This document shows positions 26,622 to 37,998 of a DNA stretch of 64,000 bases, piece by piece (position 1 is the stretch's first letter; every line of letters starts with the position of its first letter). The notes beneath the pieces were generated by a model. It saw nothing but the letters and a program-made list of their open reading frames with translations, did no database searches and was not told the DNA's origin. Location of the stretch: NCBI GenBank assembly GCA_031291175.1, contig JARLJO010000047.1, positions 202,766-266,765 on the forward strand, written 5' to 3'. Both the position numbers and the translations under genes were made by a program. Source of the stretch: Gammaproteobacteria bacterium. Lineage in GTDB: Bacteria; Pseudomonadota; Gammaproteobacteria; DSM-16500.

Positions 26622-28122
26622 ACTCGGCATTGACGTTGGTGGCACCAATATTGATTTTGCCGTGGTCGATGATAAAAATCAGCTACGCTCTGGACACAAA
26701 ATATTAGCCAAAGGCGAACTGCACTTGGCTATTGCCGAGGGCTTGGCGCAATTACAGAAGAACCATGGTATTACGTTATCATCCATTGCCACGATTCATT
26801 TAGGTACGACTTTAGCGATTAATAGCTTGCTGGAATTAAAATCACTTTATAAAGTGGGTCTTATTCGCCTGGCCAATCACTCGCCTGATTTTCCGCCAGC
26901 TTATCTTTGGCCGAAAACATACCGTGATGCGATTGTAGTGGGCTATCGCAATGTTTCTGGCGGGCGTGAATATAATAATCACTCAAGAAAATTGCTCAAT
27001 CGTGATGAACTATTATTTCGAATCCAGGAATTGATAGACAATGGCGCGCAATCACTCGCGCTTGTCAGTGTATTTGCACCTTTATATTCTGATGACGAAA
27101 TCGCAGCGGCACACATCATTCGTAATGAATTTGATATTCCAGTCAGTCTATCGCATGAACTCGGTAGCCTGGGATTTATTGAGCGTGAAAACACAACGCT
27201 GCTAAATGCCGCATTAAAAAAAGTGTTACGCGAAGGATTTCAATCGTTAACTCAGACCTTTACGAACTTGGGATTCAAAGGAGACTGCTTCATCACGCAA
27301 AACAATGGCACTTTATTTACTTTAGAAGAAGCCATGATGTTTCCCGTGAAAACGATTGCCTCTGGACCAACTAATTCTCTCGTGGGTGCCTGCAAACTCG
27401 CGAAATGCGAAAACGCTGTGATAGTCGATATTGGCGGCACCTCTACTGACATTGGCATGGTTGTCGATGGCTTTCCTCTTTATTCGCTACAATCGGGAGT
27501 TGTAGCTGGCATTTCTTGCAATTTATTAACGCCGGATATTGCCACTCTCGCCATGGGAGGAGGCAGTATTATTCGACGTGACAATCAACACTATACGATT
27601 GGGCCTGACAGCTTGGGCGCAGATCTTTTTAAAAAATGCCAAACGCGAGGTGGGGATAATTTAACGTTATATGATGTTGGGCAAATCTTAAAATTTCAAC
27701 CTAATCAAGACGCCGAAAATATCATGTCCTATTTTCTAGAACAGATTAACCAGGAACTGGTTTCTCTTTTGCCTGATCTAAATTCTCAATTGGTTTTATT
27801 AGTGGGTGGTGGCGCGGAGAATATTCCATCACACTTATTGAGTACCAATGTAATACGCCCTCCTCACTATCAAATCGCCAATGCGTATGGTGCTGCATTA
27901 AGTGAAATAGCGGGACACGTGGACTGTATTGTGCAATTTGGTCGAGACAAAGAAAGTGAGCTTGCGGCATTGGAAGAAAAAGCCAAAGCAATGGCTATTC
28001 AAAATGGTGCAGAATCTGAATCCATTCGCATCATCGAGAAAAAAGTGTTGCCACTTTATTACATGCACGAACCCATGTATCGCGTTTTGATAACAGCGGT
28101 TGGGCCCTTACAAACACTCTAA
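26614..28122 (+). CDS. Hydantoinase/oxoprolinase family protein
   Basis: A 502-residue ASKHA-fold protein with two phosphate-binding motifs, GIDVGGTNIDFAVVD near the start and VDIGGTSTDIGMV near residue 273. It lacks the C-terminal third of full HyuA (about 680 residues), as is normal for the subfamily encoded beside DUF917. It should open a cyclic amide such as hydantoin or 5-oxoproline with ATP. The start at 26614 follows GAGGTG. The last gene of the operon, it ends seven bases before a large hairpin. Confidence 0.88.
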   Translation: MYKLGIDVGGTNIDFAVVDDKNQLRSGHKILAKGELHLAIAEGLAQLQKNHGITLSSIATIHLGTTLAINSLLELKSLYKVGLIRLANHSPDFPPAYLWPKTYRDAIVVGYRNVSGGREYNNHSRKLLNRDELLFRIQELIDNGAQSLALVSVFAPLYSDDEIAAAHIIRNEFDIPVSLSHELGSLGFIERENTTLLNAALKKVLREGFQSLTQTFTNLGFKGDCFITQNNGTLFTLEEAMMFPVKTIASGPTNSLVGACKLAKCENAVIVDIGGTSTDIGMVVDGFPLYSLQSGVVAGISCNLLTPDIATLAMGGGSIIRRDNQHYTIGPDSLGADLFKKCQTRGGDNLTLYDVGQILKFQPNQDAENIMSYFLEQINQELVSLLPDLNSQLVLLVGGGAENIPSHLLSTNVIRPPHYQIANAYGAALSEIAGHVDCIVQFGRDKESELAALEEKAKAMAIQNGAESESIRIIEKKVLPLYYMHEPMYRVLITAVGPLQTL

Positions 28123-28128
28123 CATTGC

Positions 28129-28206
28129 AGCAATGTAGGTTGGGCTGAGCGCTTTCTGCGAAGCCCAACGTTTTAATGAAATGTTGGGCTTCGCAGAAAG
28201 CGCAGA
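28129..28206. repeat. REP-like long hairpin, family 3 (full copy)
   Basis: Arms of about 38 bases (GTAGGTTGGGCTGAGCGC followed by TTTCTGCGAAGCCCAAC, and its near-complement) flank a short TTTTAATGAA centre. It lies between two convergent genes, where it can stop transcription from both sides. Shorter relatives lie at 843-877 and near 39408, and a partial copy of the arm is at about 63911. Confidence 0.8.
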
Positions 28207-28218
28207 GGCCAACCCACA

Positions 28219-29274
28219 TTAATGATCTGTGTCTTCTAACACACTCAAGGTTTTTTGTGAGATGATTTTTTCCGGTGCTTTTAAACCAAAATGCAAATAG
28301 GCACTCTTGGTGGCAATGCGTCCACGAGGCGTGCGCATCATAAAACCTTGCTGAATGAGATAAGGTTCGATCACATCTTCAATAGTGCCACGCTCTTCAC
28401 TAATAGCAGCGGCCAAACTATCAATACCCACAGGGCCACCATCAAATCGATCAATGAGCGCCAATAACAATTTTCTATCCATCATATCAAAACCTTGCGC
28501 GTCCACATCGAGCATATCCAATGCACACTGCACCACTTCTCGCACAATTTTGCCGTTCGCTTTCACTTCAGCATAATCACGCACGCGACGCACTAAACGA
28601 TTCGCAATTCGTGGCGTGCCTCGCGAGCGAATCGCAATTTCTTCTGCACCTGCACGATCCATCGAAATGCCTAAAATGGCCGCTGAACGCTCAATGATAT
28701 GCGTTAAATCCGCCACTTGATAAAACTCTAAACGTTGCACAATACCAAAACGATCACGCAAGGGCGACGTTAACAATCCTGCCCGCGTGGTAGCACCAAT
28801 TAAAGTAAACGGCGGCAAATTGAGTTTAATAGAACGCGCTGCGGGGCCCTCACCAATCATAATATCTAATTGGTAATCTTCCATGGCCGGATACAACACC
28901 TCTTCAACAACAGGACTGAGACGATGAATCTCATCAATGAATAACACATCATGCGCCTGCAAGTTGGTAAGTAAAGCCGCCACATCACCGGGTCTTTCCA
29001 GGACAGGGCCTGAGGTCTGGCGCAAGTTAACACCAAGCTCATTCGCCACAATGTGTGCGAGTGTCGTCTTACCCAATCCCGGTGGTCCGAAAATTAAAAC
29101 GTGATCCAGTGCTTCTTTACGTGCACGCGCTGCCTGAATGAATATCTCCATCTGCTCGCGCACAGCCACTTGGCCGACATAATCTTGTAATGTCTTAGGA
29201 CGTATTGCTCGATCTAAGTTTTCTGCCTCTGCAAGCTGTGACTCACCGGTGACAATTCTACTTAAATCACTCAT
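28219..29274 (-). CDS. ruvB: Holliday junction branch-migration helicase RuvB
   Basis: The 351-residue AAA+ ATPase has Walker [10 protein letters not shown], Walker B DEIHR, sensor 1 GATTRAG and the arginine-finger region SPLRDRFG. The C-terminal winged helix contains RTPRGR. It drives branch migration with RuvA during recombination repair. Its start overlaps the ruvA stop by four bases. Confidence 0.98.
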   Translation of the reverse strand: MSDLSRIVTGESQLAEAENLDRAIRPKTLQDYVGQVAVREQMEIFIQAARARKEALDHVLIFGPPGLGKTTLAHIVANELGVNLRQTSGPVLERPGDVAALLTNLQAHDVLFIDEIHRLSPVVEEVLYPAMEDYQLDIMIGEGPAARSIKLNLPPFTLIGATTRAGLLTSPLRDRFGIVQRLEFYQVADLTHIIERSAAILGISMDRAGAEEIAIRSRGTPRIANRLVRRVRDYAEVKANGKIVREVVQCALDMLDVDAQGFDMMDRKLLLALIDRFDGGPVGIDSLAAAISEERGTIEDVIEPYLIQQGFMMRTPRGRIATKSAYLHFGLKAPEKIISQKTLSVLEDTDH

Positions 29275-29879
29275 ACCATCTCCCTCAATGCCTGTCGAAT
29301 AATGTCTTCGCTGGTCATAGCCCCATCATCTACTTTAGAAATAGCGCGACTTGCCTCTTGCGGCTTGTAACCTAATGCAATCAAAGCAGACACGGCATCT
29401 TGCGTTGCCTGATTACGATTTACCTGTGTAGCGCTTTTAATAAACGTAGACTCAGAAGAGAGAGCTGAAGCACTCAACGTCGAAACCTTATCACGCATCT
29501 CTATAATCAAACGTTCCGCTGTTTTCTTACCCACCCCCGGCAGCCGCACCAAACTCTCTGTGTCATTATTGACCACACAGCGAATAAATTCATTCGGCTC
29601 AATGCTGGATAAAATCGTCAGGGCTAAACGCGGGCCCACTCCGTTCACTTTCAACAACGTTCTAAACAAAGAACGTTCTTCACGCGCATAAAAACCAAAC
29701 AAATGATGCCCATCTTCCCGCACGATAAAGTGAGTATGCAGGGTCACCTCTTTGCCAACATCAGGCAGATGATAAAAAGTACTCATGGGGGCATTGATTT
29801 CATAGCCCACGCCATTGACGTCTAATAGGAGTTCTGGGGGTTGTTTTTCGAGGATAATCCCGCGTAATTGTCCGATCAT
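29271..29879 (-). CDS. ruvA: Holliday junction-binding protein RuvA
   Basis: The 202-residue protein begins [15 protein letters not shown], the usual RuvA start, behind AAAGGA. It has the OB fold, two helix-hairpin-helix motifs ([12 protein letters not shown] and [13 protein letters not shown]) and the C-terminal RuvB-binding domain ending [13 protein letters not shown]. Confidence 0.97.
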   Translation of the reverse strand: MIGQLRGIILEKQPPELLLDVNGVGYEINAPMSTFYHLPDVGKEVTLHTHFIVREDGHHLFGFYAREERSLFRTLLKVNGVGPRLALTILSSIEPNEFIRCVVNNDTESLVRLPGVGKKTAERLIIEMRDKVSTLSASALSSESTFIKSATQVNRNQATQDAVSALIALGYKPQEASRAISKVDDGAMTSEDIIRQALREMV

Positions 29880-30092
29880 GAGAATCCTTTGGCTGTCTAA
29901 CAAGTTATGCCGCGATTTTACCTTAGCGCTATGGTGAGAGATAGAGAGAATTTTTTATTATTTCACAAGGCACTACACCTCACCGTGGTGATCAAAAATA
30001 GATCTATAAAAAAATTTTGGCATATCGGAATTCCTGAGGTAAGATCGAAGGTCGGTACAATAATTCTAACCAAATAATAAAGTTGAACAATA

Positions 30093-31352
30093 ATGAACAC
30101 TACAACAACAATGAGAGTGGCGGGTAAAGGCGTTTATCCCATTATAGTAATCAGCCTCTGTGCATGCTTTCTGTTTTATAAGTATGTCTTACAGATCTAC
30201 CCTAGCGTTATTACTGAACAGCTCATGACCGAGTATCATTTGTCGGGTGCTGGCCTCGGTAATCTGGCGGCGACTTTTTATTACACCTATATGGTCACGC
30301 AACTCTTTGTGGGCGTCATCCTGGACAAGTACAGCACTCGCTGGCTAACGGGAGGCGCCATCTTAAGTTGTGCAATAGGTGTACTGATTTTTTCTCAGTC
30401 TCAATCCTTACTTTGCGCCGAATTATCGCGAGCATTAATGGGGATTGGTGTTGCCTTTGCCACAGTCGCCTATATGAAGATCGCGGCGTCCTGGTTTTTG
30501 CCCAGACAATATGCCTTCATCGGAGGCTTGCTGGCTACGGCGGCCATGGCCGGGGCTGTCTTCGGACAAGCACCTTTGTCTTTGGCTATCGGCTCACTAG
30601 GCTGGCGCCCAACGTTAGCTATCACAGGATTTGCTGGCCTGGGCCTCGCTCTCTTATTCGTTCTCATCATCCGTGATGCACCCCCGTCAGCAGAACAAAC
30701 CAAGCATCCCATTTCCATGCAAGATATCCTCAAGGTATTTAAGAACAAGCAAAACTGGCTATTGGCATTATATAGCGGTCTGGCTTTTTCACCGGTTGCA
30801 ATTTTTGGTGGCCTGTGGGGAAATCCTTTCTTGCAACAAGCGTATTTTTACTCCAAAACCGAAGCCGCGTCGATGGTATCGCTGGTTTTTGTTGGCCTAG
30901 GCTTAGGTAGCCCGCTGTTAGGGATGTTGTCAGATCGTTTAGGCAATCGTCACCACGTGATGCTCTATAGTACGTTCGTTTCCTTTATTGCCATCACTTT
31001 AGTACTCTACTGCCATCCTATGCCACCATGGTTAGTCGCAACACTATTGTTTACTTTTGGTTTCGCCCTGGGCGCATTCGTCCTGGCATTTACCATCGGC
31101 AAAGAACTGAATAGCGCAAGCCTCACCGCAACAGTCATAGCCATGATCAATGCAAGCGATCCTATTTTAGATAGCATCACCGAGCCGGGAATTGGAAAAT
31201 TGCTGGATATGACGTGGGACGGCAAACTTTTAAATGGCGTGCCTTACTTCTCATTACATAATTACCATATCGCACTTAGCGTCTTACCGCTGTATCTTGC
31301 GATTGCAACAGTGATTCTGCTCTGGGTTAAACACGACCGTGAAACCGCCTAA
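30093..31352 (+). CDS. MFS transporter
   Basis: The 419-residue protein has 12 predicted membrane segments. The loop motif GVILDKYSTRWL follows helix 2, and a second half-motif GMLSDRLGNRHH follows helix 8. An N-terminal patch FYKYVLQIYPSVIT resembles Legionella and Coxiella MFS proteins, some of which (the Pht group) import amino acids from the vacuole. The substrate is not predictable. It sits on the opposite strand between ruvC and ruvA, which are usually adjacent, so it is an insertion in the ruvCAB block. Confidence 0.88.
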   Translation: MNTTTTMRVAGKGVYPIIVISLCACFLFYKYVLQIYPSVITEQLMTEYHLSGAGLGNLAATFYYTYMVTQLFVGVILDKYSTRWLTGGAILSCAIGVLIFSQSQSLLCAELSRALMGIGVAFATVAYMKIAASWFLPRQYAFIGGLLATAAMAGAVFGQAPLSLAIGSLGWRPTLAITGFAGLGLALLFVLIIRDAPPSAEQTKHPISMQDILKVFKNKQNWLLALYSGLAFSPVAIFGGLWGNPFLQQAYFYSKTEAASMVSLVFVGLGLGSPLLGMLSDRLGNRHHVMLYSTFVSFIAITLVLYCHPMPPWLVATLLFTFGFALGAFVLAFTIGKELNSASLTATVIAMINASDPILDSITEPGIGKLLDMTWDGKLLNGVPYFSLHNYHIALSVLPLYLAIATVILLWVKHDRETA

Positions 31353-31363
31353 GACTCAAATAC

Positions 31364-31390
31364 AGCCAGACAGACACTGTCAGTCTGGCT
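31364..31390. terminator. Bidirectional hairpin between MFS gene and ruvC
   Basis: AGCCAGAC (31364-31371) pairs with GTCTGGCT (31383-31390). The hairpin lies between convergent genes and overlaps the ruvC stop. No long T-run follows. Confidence 0.5.
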
Positions 31391-31925
31391 TGTAATCCCG
31401 CCAGCTAGTACGCTTACTTCTCCCTTTTTTTACGACTCCCTGTGAGGAGGCTAAACGACTGATCAGTGAAAGACGGCTATGCGCATGACATAGCGCTATG
31501 GCTAACGCATCCGCTTCGTCTGCTTGCAGAATTTCAGTTAAATTGAGAATACGGCCAACCATGTGCTGGACCTGCTCTTTTTTCGCAGCACCATAACCCA
31601 CAACCGATTGCTTGACCTGACGTGCTGAATATTCCGAGACAGGAATGGTGAGAGCAACAATCGCCGCTCCACGTGCTTGACCTAATTTCAAAGCAGAACC
31701 GGGATTTTCGTGCATGAAAACTTGCTCAATCGCCGCCTCATGAGGCTGATAGAGCTGAATGATTTGCTGCAATTCAGAGTGAATTTTTTGTAGACGTTCG
31801 GCAGGCAATAGCGTGTTTACCTTGATGGAACCGCTGGCTAGACGAATACTGTGATTGCCTTCAACACGGATAACACCGTAGCCGGTGATACGTGAGCCAG
31901 GATCTATGCCGATAATAATTGTCAT
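31380..31925 (-). CDS. ruvC: Holliday junction endonuclease RuvC
   Basis: A 181-residue RNase H-like resolvase with catalytic Asp in IIGIDPGSRITGYG, Glu in AAIEQVF and the late acidic pair in LQADEADALAIALCHAH. It cleaves junctions bound by RuvAB. It is downstream of yebC by about 105 bases, with a repeat fragment in the gap. Confidence 0.97.
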   Translation of the reverse strand: MTIIIGIDPGSRITGYGVIRVEGNHSIRLASGSIKVNTLLPAERLQKIHSELQQIIQLYQPHEAAIEQVFMHENPGSALKLGQARGAAIVALTIPVSEYSARQVKQSVVGYGAAKKEQVQHMVGRILNLTEILQADEADALAIALCHAHSRLSLISRLASSQGVVKKGRSKRTSWRDYKPD

Positions 31926-31972
31926 GCGCTAGTATTCGTCCTGAATATTTAACAATGATAATGACAACCTAA

Positions 31973-32014
31973 CCTGCCACCCCGTTTTTGTGTCACTTCC
32001 ACGACAGTGGAAGT
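31973..32014 (+). repeat. Family-1 repeat, 3' fragment
   Basis: CCTGCCACCCCGTTTTT followed by the CTTCCAC/GTGGAAG hairpin matches only the last third of the full family-1 element (see 39094-39214). It lies between yebC and ruvC. Confidence 0.65.
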
Positions 32015-32030
32015 GACTAAATAGGCGATA

Positions 32031-32780
32031 TCAATCCATTTCAGCTAAAATTTCATCGGTAATGTCTGCGTTTGAATACACTTCCTGGACATCATCTAAA
32101 TCTTCTAACATATCCGTCAAGCGGATAAACTTTTCTGCTGTGTCTTTGTCGCTAATAGCAACGCTAGTCGCCGCTGCCATCGTGATTTCAGCTTGCACAG
32201 GAAGAAAACCCGCTCTAACCATGACATCGCGCACAACGGCAAAGGCCTCAGGTGAGGTGGTGATATCAATACTCTTATCATCATTCACCACCACATCATC
32301 CGCACCGGATTCTAATGCTAAGTCCATCACGCGCTCTTCATCTGCATCTGGGCCCAATGTAATTTGGCCGAGCTTACTAAACAAATAAGAAACCGAACCA
32401 TCCGTTCCCATATTACCGCCACACTTGGTAAACGCATGACGCACTTCACCAACCGTTCGATTACGATTATTCGTCATGCAATCAACCATGATAGCAACCC
32501 CAGCCGGACCGTAACCTTCGTAGCGAATTTCTTCAACATCACCGCCATCCAAACCACCGGCACCGCGTTTAACCGCGCGCTCAATCACATCTTTCGCCAT
32601 GTTAGCAACCAGTGCTTTATCCCAGGCTGCGCGCAAACGCGGATTGGCATCAGGATCGCCTCCGCCCAACTTGGCAGAAACCGTGATCTCACGAATCAAT
32701 TTTGTATAAAGCTTTCCGCGTTTGGCATCCTGCTTGCCTTTGCGATGTTTGATATTCGCCCACTTACTATGACCGGCCAT
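32031..32780 (-). CDS. yebC: YebC/PmpR-family transcription/translation factor
   Basis: The 249-residue protein begins [15 protein letters not shown] and contains the signature [11 protein letters not shown] plus the acidic C-terminal domain [14 protein letters not shown]. Family members act as DNA-binding regulators, and some relieve ribosome stalling at proline stretches. It is located upstream of ruvC, as in many gammaproteobacteria. Confidence 0.97.
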   Translation of the reverse strand: MAGHSKWANIKHRKGKQDAKRGKLYTKLIREITVSAKLGGGDPDANPRLRAAWDKALVANMAKDVIERAVKRGAGGLDGGDVEEIRYEGYGPAGVAIMVDCMTNNRNRTVGEVRHAFTKCGGNMGTDGSVSYLFSKLGQITLGPDADEERVMDLALESGADDVVVNDDKSIDITTSPEAFAVVRDVMVRAGFLPVQAEITMAAATSVAISDKDTAEKFIRLTDMLEDLDDVQEVYSNADITDEILAEMD

Positions 32781-32820
32781 ATTGCTTCTCTCATACTAAT
32801 GTTAATTGTTTCGCCTCTAT

Positions 32821-32940
32821 TCACTTCCACGAAGTGGAAGTGAATTTAAAAAAAAAGGGGTGGCAGGGTAGGTATGCTTTTTACGCGCGGAGCTTGCGAG
32901 CACGAAAAAAGTATACCTACCCTGACAGGACCCCAGTCAT
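32821..32940 (-). repeat. Family-1 repeat element (full copy)
   Basis: This is a complete copy in reverse orientation, between aspS and yebC. The parts are a CTTCCAC/GTGGAAG hairpin, a poly-A/G stretch, then an imperfect palindrome GGGTAGGTATGC ... GTATACCTACCC, and the end CAGGACCCCAGTC. The palindrome arms differ from other copies at complementary positions, which preserves pairing. Confidence 0.85.
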
Positions 32941-32958
32941 TTTACAAAAGAGGATATC

Positions 32959-34764
32959 CTATTTTATTACGTCTTCTTTCACTTTAGCAGATGACTTCTC
33001 ACCTTCAGCAGGCTTAATCACCCGTATGCCTAATTCCAATAACTGCGCTGGATCAACAGATGACGGCGCATCCGTTAATGGACAAGTTGCTGTTTGCGTT
33101 TTAGGAAAGGCAATCACATCACGGATTGATGATGAACCCGTCATCAACATCGCTAAACGATCAATACCAAAAGCAATACCGCCATGTGGAGGGCATCCGA
33201 ATTTAAGCGCCGTCAACAAGTGGCCGAATTTTTCATTGGCATCTTCTTCGCTGATATTTAATGCGTTAAACACCGCCATTTGCAATTCAGGCGTATTGAT
33301 ACGAATGGAACCACCACCAATTTCGCTACCGTTTAATGCCATATCATAAGCACGCGCTAAAATTTTAATGGGATCTTTTTGTAAATCGCTTATCTCATTA
33401 ATTTGTGGTGCGGTGAAAGGATGATGACAAGCTGACAAACGCCCTTCGCCTTTTTCAAACATAGGGAAATCAATCACCCATAATGGACGCCAGCCTTCTT
33501 GAACTAACTTGCGATCATGACCCAGCTTGATACGCAACGCACCCAATGATTCATTAACGGTGTCGGTCTTATCTGCGCCAAAGAAAACAATATCGCCGAC
33601 CTTAGCATTGGTACGCTCTAGAATTTGCTTGATTGCATCCTCAGGAATGAACTTCAAGATAGGTGAAGCTAAACCTTCAATGCCTTCGCCATTGATTTTA
33701 ATGTATGCCAAACCTTTAGCGCCGAAGTTACCAATAAACTTGGTATAGTCATCAATTTCTTTACGTGAAATATCAGCACCACCTGGAACATGCAAAGCAA
33801 CAACACGGCTGCTTGGATCGTTTGCAGGGCCTGAAAACACTTTAAATTCGACATCTTTCAGTAAATCAGCTACATCCACCAACTCTAACGGAATACGCAA
33901 ATCCGGCTTGTCTGAACCGAAACGTTTCATGGCTTCTGCATAGCTCATGCGAGGGAATGGGTTAGGCAAATCCACGTTTAAAATTTCTTTAAACATACCG
34001 CGTACCATCACTTCCATCATGCCTTGAATTTCAAGCTCATCCAAAAAAGAAGTCTCGATATCTAACTGCGTGAATTCTGGCTGACGATCAGCACGCAAAT
34101 CTTCATCGCGAAAACAACGCACCACTTGATAATAACGATCCATGCCCGCCATCATTAATAGTTGTTTAAATTGCTGAGGTGATTGGGGCAGCGCATAAAA
34201 TGAGCCTGGCTTGGTACGGCTTGGCACCAAATAATCGCGTGCGCCTTCTGGAGTTGCCTTTGTCAAAAAAGGTGTTTCAATATCCATGAAACCATTATCG
34301 TCTAAATAACGACGCAAATAACGGGTAATGTGCGCGCGTAATTTCATGCGGTTTAACATTTCAGGACGACGCAAATCCAGGTAGCGATAGCGCAAACGGG
34401 TTTCTTCACCGACATCATGATATTCATCAATAGGGAAAGGCGTGGTTTCTGCACGATTTAAAATCGTCACCGTATCAGCAACAATTTCGATCTCGCCAGT
34501 TTTTAAATCTTTGTTCACGGTGCCATCGGGTCTACGACCAACGCGGCCTTTGATTTGCAAAACATATTCATTACGCACAGATTCTGCAATCTGAAATGCA
34601 GCTTTATTTTCTGGATGAAAAACCACTTGCACCAAGCCTTCACGATCGCGCATATCTAAAAAGATAACGCCACCATGATCGCGACGTCTATGGACCCAAC
34701 CGACAATCGTGACATCGAGATCTAATACTTTTGCTGTGACTTCACCACAATAATGACTACGCAT
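32959..34764 (-). CDS. aspS: Aspartate-tRNA ligase
   Basis: The 601-residue class IIb synthetase has an N-terminal OB fold ([20 protein letters not shown]), motif 2 with [18 protein letters not shown], the bacterial GAD insertion and motif 3 [13 protein letters not shown]. It has bacterial-type length (about 590). Asn versus Asp specificity cannot be decided by eye. Confidence 0.97.
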   Translation of the reverse strand: MRSHYCGEVTAKVLDLDVTIVGWVHRRRDHGGVIFLDMRDREGLVQVVFHPENKAAFQIAESVRNEYVLQIKGRVGRRPDGTVNKDLKTGEIEIVADTVTILNRAETTPFPIDEYHDVGEETRLRYRYLDLRRPEMLNRMKLRAHITRYLRRYLDDNGFMDIETPFLTKATPEGARDYLVPSRTKPGSFYALPQSPQQFKQLLMMAGMDRYYQVVRCFRDEDLRADRQPEFTQLDIETSFLDELEIQGMMEVMVRGMFKEILNVDLPNPFPRMSYAEAMKRFGSDKPDLRIPLELVDVADLLKDVEFKVFSGPANDPSSRVVALHVPGGADISRKEIDDYTKFIGNFGAKGLAYIKINGEGIEGLASPILKFIPEDAIKQILERTNAKVGDIVFFGADKTDTVNESLGALRIKLGHDRKLVQEGWRPLWVIDFPMFEKGEGRLSACHHPFTAPQINEISDLQKDPIKILARAYDMALNGSEIGGGSIRINTPELQMAVFNALNISEEDANEKFGHLLTALKFGCPPHGGIAFGIDRLAMLMTGSSSIRDVIAFPKTQTATCPLTDAPSSVDPAQLLELGIRVIKPAEGEKSSAKVKEDVIK

Positions 34765-34825
34765 AACTTTACCTTCTTATTTAATTGTTTTTACATCGCG
34801 CGAGAATAAAACCACGCATCTATAT

Positions 34826-35461
34826 TTATGGCATCTCTTTTAGTGTGTGGCCGTTTTTCATGGTTGGCTGCACGACACCTAACGAAATAACAAACTTCAG
34901 TGCTTGATCCACACTCATATCTAATTCAATCACATTCTTGCGTTGCGTCATCATCAAAAATCCTGAGGTGGGATTGGGTGTGGTCGGAATAAACAAACTC
35001 ACCATTTCTTCACCGTTTAAGGCTTCAGAAACAAACTGGGTCGCATCCCCTGTTTGAAAAGCCAAGCTCCACAAACCCGTACGCGGATATTCCACTAACA
35101 ACACTTTACGAAATGACTGGCCGCCCGGCGAAAGCAAGGTTTGGGCTACTTGTTTTACGCCCGTATAAACAGATCGCACCAACGGAATGCGCCCCATGAC
35201 GCTATCCCAAAGAGCCAATAAACGGCTACCGAGAAAGTTTGCGGCAATGACACCCGTAATAAAGATAACCAACAAGGTAATGAGAACGCCAATACCAGGC
35301 ACATGAAATCCAATTAAGGCATCAGGACGATATTGGGGCGGCAGCAATAACAAGGAATTACTGAGAATATCGACTAAAAACTTAATCACGAGCAGTGTCA
35401 CCCAAATAGGCAACCAGACCAGCAATCCCGAGATAAAATAGCGATGAAGATATGACATCAT
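34826..35461 (-). CDS. DUF502 membrane protein
   Basis: The 211-residue protein has two N-terminal membrane helices (about 8-30 and 52-74) and a C-terminal soluble domain with FIPTTPNPTSGFL, the typical DUF502 signature. The function is unknown. It is encoded between a zinc-ribbon protein and aspS, an order found in Coxiella and Legionella. Confidence 0.9.
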   Translation of the reverse strand: MMSYLHRYFISGLLVWLPIWVTLLVIKFLVDILSNSLLLLPPQYRPDALIGFHVPGIGVLITLLVIFITGVIAANFLGSRLLALWDSVMGRIPLVRSVYTGVKQVAQTLLSPGGQSFRKVLLVEYPRTGLWSLAFQTGDATQFVSEALNGEEMVSLFIPTTPNPTSGFLMMTQRKNVIELDMSVDQALKFVISLGVVQPTMKNGHTLKEMP

Positions 35462-35464
35462 AAA

Positions 35465-35755
35465 TTAAGTACCTGTTGAATCAGTTTTAGGTTTATCCGT
35501 GCTGGGTGTTGCCTCCTTCTTGCTATCTCCTGGTACGGCTGAGACAGCTGACTCTTTTTTGGTTTCTGTCGGTTTATTCCGAAAATCGGTGGCATACCAC
35601 CCCGTCCCTTTTAACTGAAAACTGGTCGCTGACACTTGCTTTTGCAGTGTCGCCTTTTCACAAGCCGGACAATCCGTTAAGGGTTCATCGGAAATTTTTT
35701 GTAATGTATCAAACATGTGGCCACACGCAGTGCACTGGTATTCATAAATTGGCAT
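35465..35755 (-). CDS. FmdB-family zinc-ribbon protein
   Basis: The 96-residue protein starts at 35755 with [13 protein letters not shown]. Two CxxC pairs (CTAC and CPAC) form a small zinc ribbon in the first 45 residues. The tail is low-complexity Thr/Ser/Lys. It lies three bases upstream of the DUF502 gene and belongs to the same transcript, through aspS. The function of the family is not established. Confidence 0.9.
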   Translation of the reverse strand: MPIYEYQCTACGHMFDTLQKISDEPLTDCPACEKATLQKQVSATSFQLKGTGWYATDFRNKPTETKKESAVSAVPGDSKKEATPSTDKPKTDSTGT

Positions 35756-36131
35756 AAAATTAAAACCTTTCAAACATCTCTAATAACACTAAAATAACAC
35801 CGTCAAAATCAAACAGGACACAATTTAAGCTATTTTGATATAAAAAATGACTAGCGACACGAAAACCGCTCATTTTAACAAGTTCCAGGCAGGCATGGTA
35901 GCGACAATACCTATTTCGTGGATTTAATTGAAAAAACCACAAAGTCTCCCGCAGATCAAATTATAGCCAGAATTTCGGTTTTTTGTTTGATTTTATTGGC
36001 CCCGCAGGCAAAAAATACATTCCGAAAAAACTCTGTTGCACAAAAAGGAGCAACACCGCAAAATGGATGACTTATGGCTTGAAACGGCAGGCTACTGTTA
36101 TACCTATCAAAAAGGCGCCACAAGGAATGTT

Positions 36132-37571
<1,440 letters not shown>

Positions 37572-37572
<1 letters not shown>

Positions 37573-37982
37573 TGAAAAATGTGAATGGATTCACTTTCAT
37601 GCAATTAATGGTTGTCACCGCAGTGATTATGCTGATTGCCGCCTTCAGTTATCCCATGTATGAAGACCATGTGATGCGCGCAAAACGCACTCATGCTGAA
37701 GAAACCTTATTGGACATTTCGTCTCAACTCGAACACTATTATTCTCTTTATGATACCTATGCGACCGCCAGCCTTGATCGCATCAAATTTGTCGCTCCTC
37801 AAAGCAAAAATGGTTATGAATATATTATTCAAAACCAGACTGAGCGAACTTATATAATCTCGGCCATTCCTCAAGGCGCACAAGAAAAAGATATCAATTG
37901 CGCTGCACTCACTTTAAACTCCGTCGGTGACAAAGGTATAACCGGTCCAGGTAGCGTTGAGATGTGCTGGGATCTCAAATAA
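37572..37982 (+). CDS. Type IV pilin-like protein (PilE-type) lacking Glu5
   Basis: The 136-residue protein has a class-III prepilin signal (MKNVNG) before FTFMQLMVVTAVIMLIAAF, one hydrophobic N-terminal helix, and a C-terminal domain with two Cys forming the usual D-region pair. Position +5 after the cleavage Gly is Gln, not the near-invariant Glu that drives methylation and subunit alignment. This may mark a minor or initiator-like pilin (GspK-like proteins also lack Glu5) or a decaying gene. It overlaps wrbA by one base. Confidence 0.8.
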
Positions 37983-37998
37983 CAGATAGCTAAATGAT

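Noticed and set aside
35760..35942. 60-codon minus-strand frame upstream of the FmdB-like gene
   Set aside because: No ribosome binding site, no conserved domain and unusual composition. It is most likely chance.
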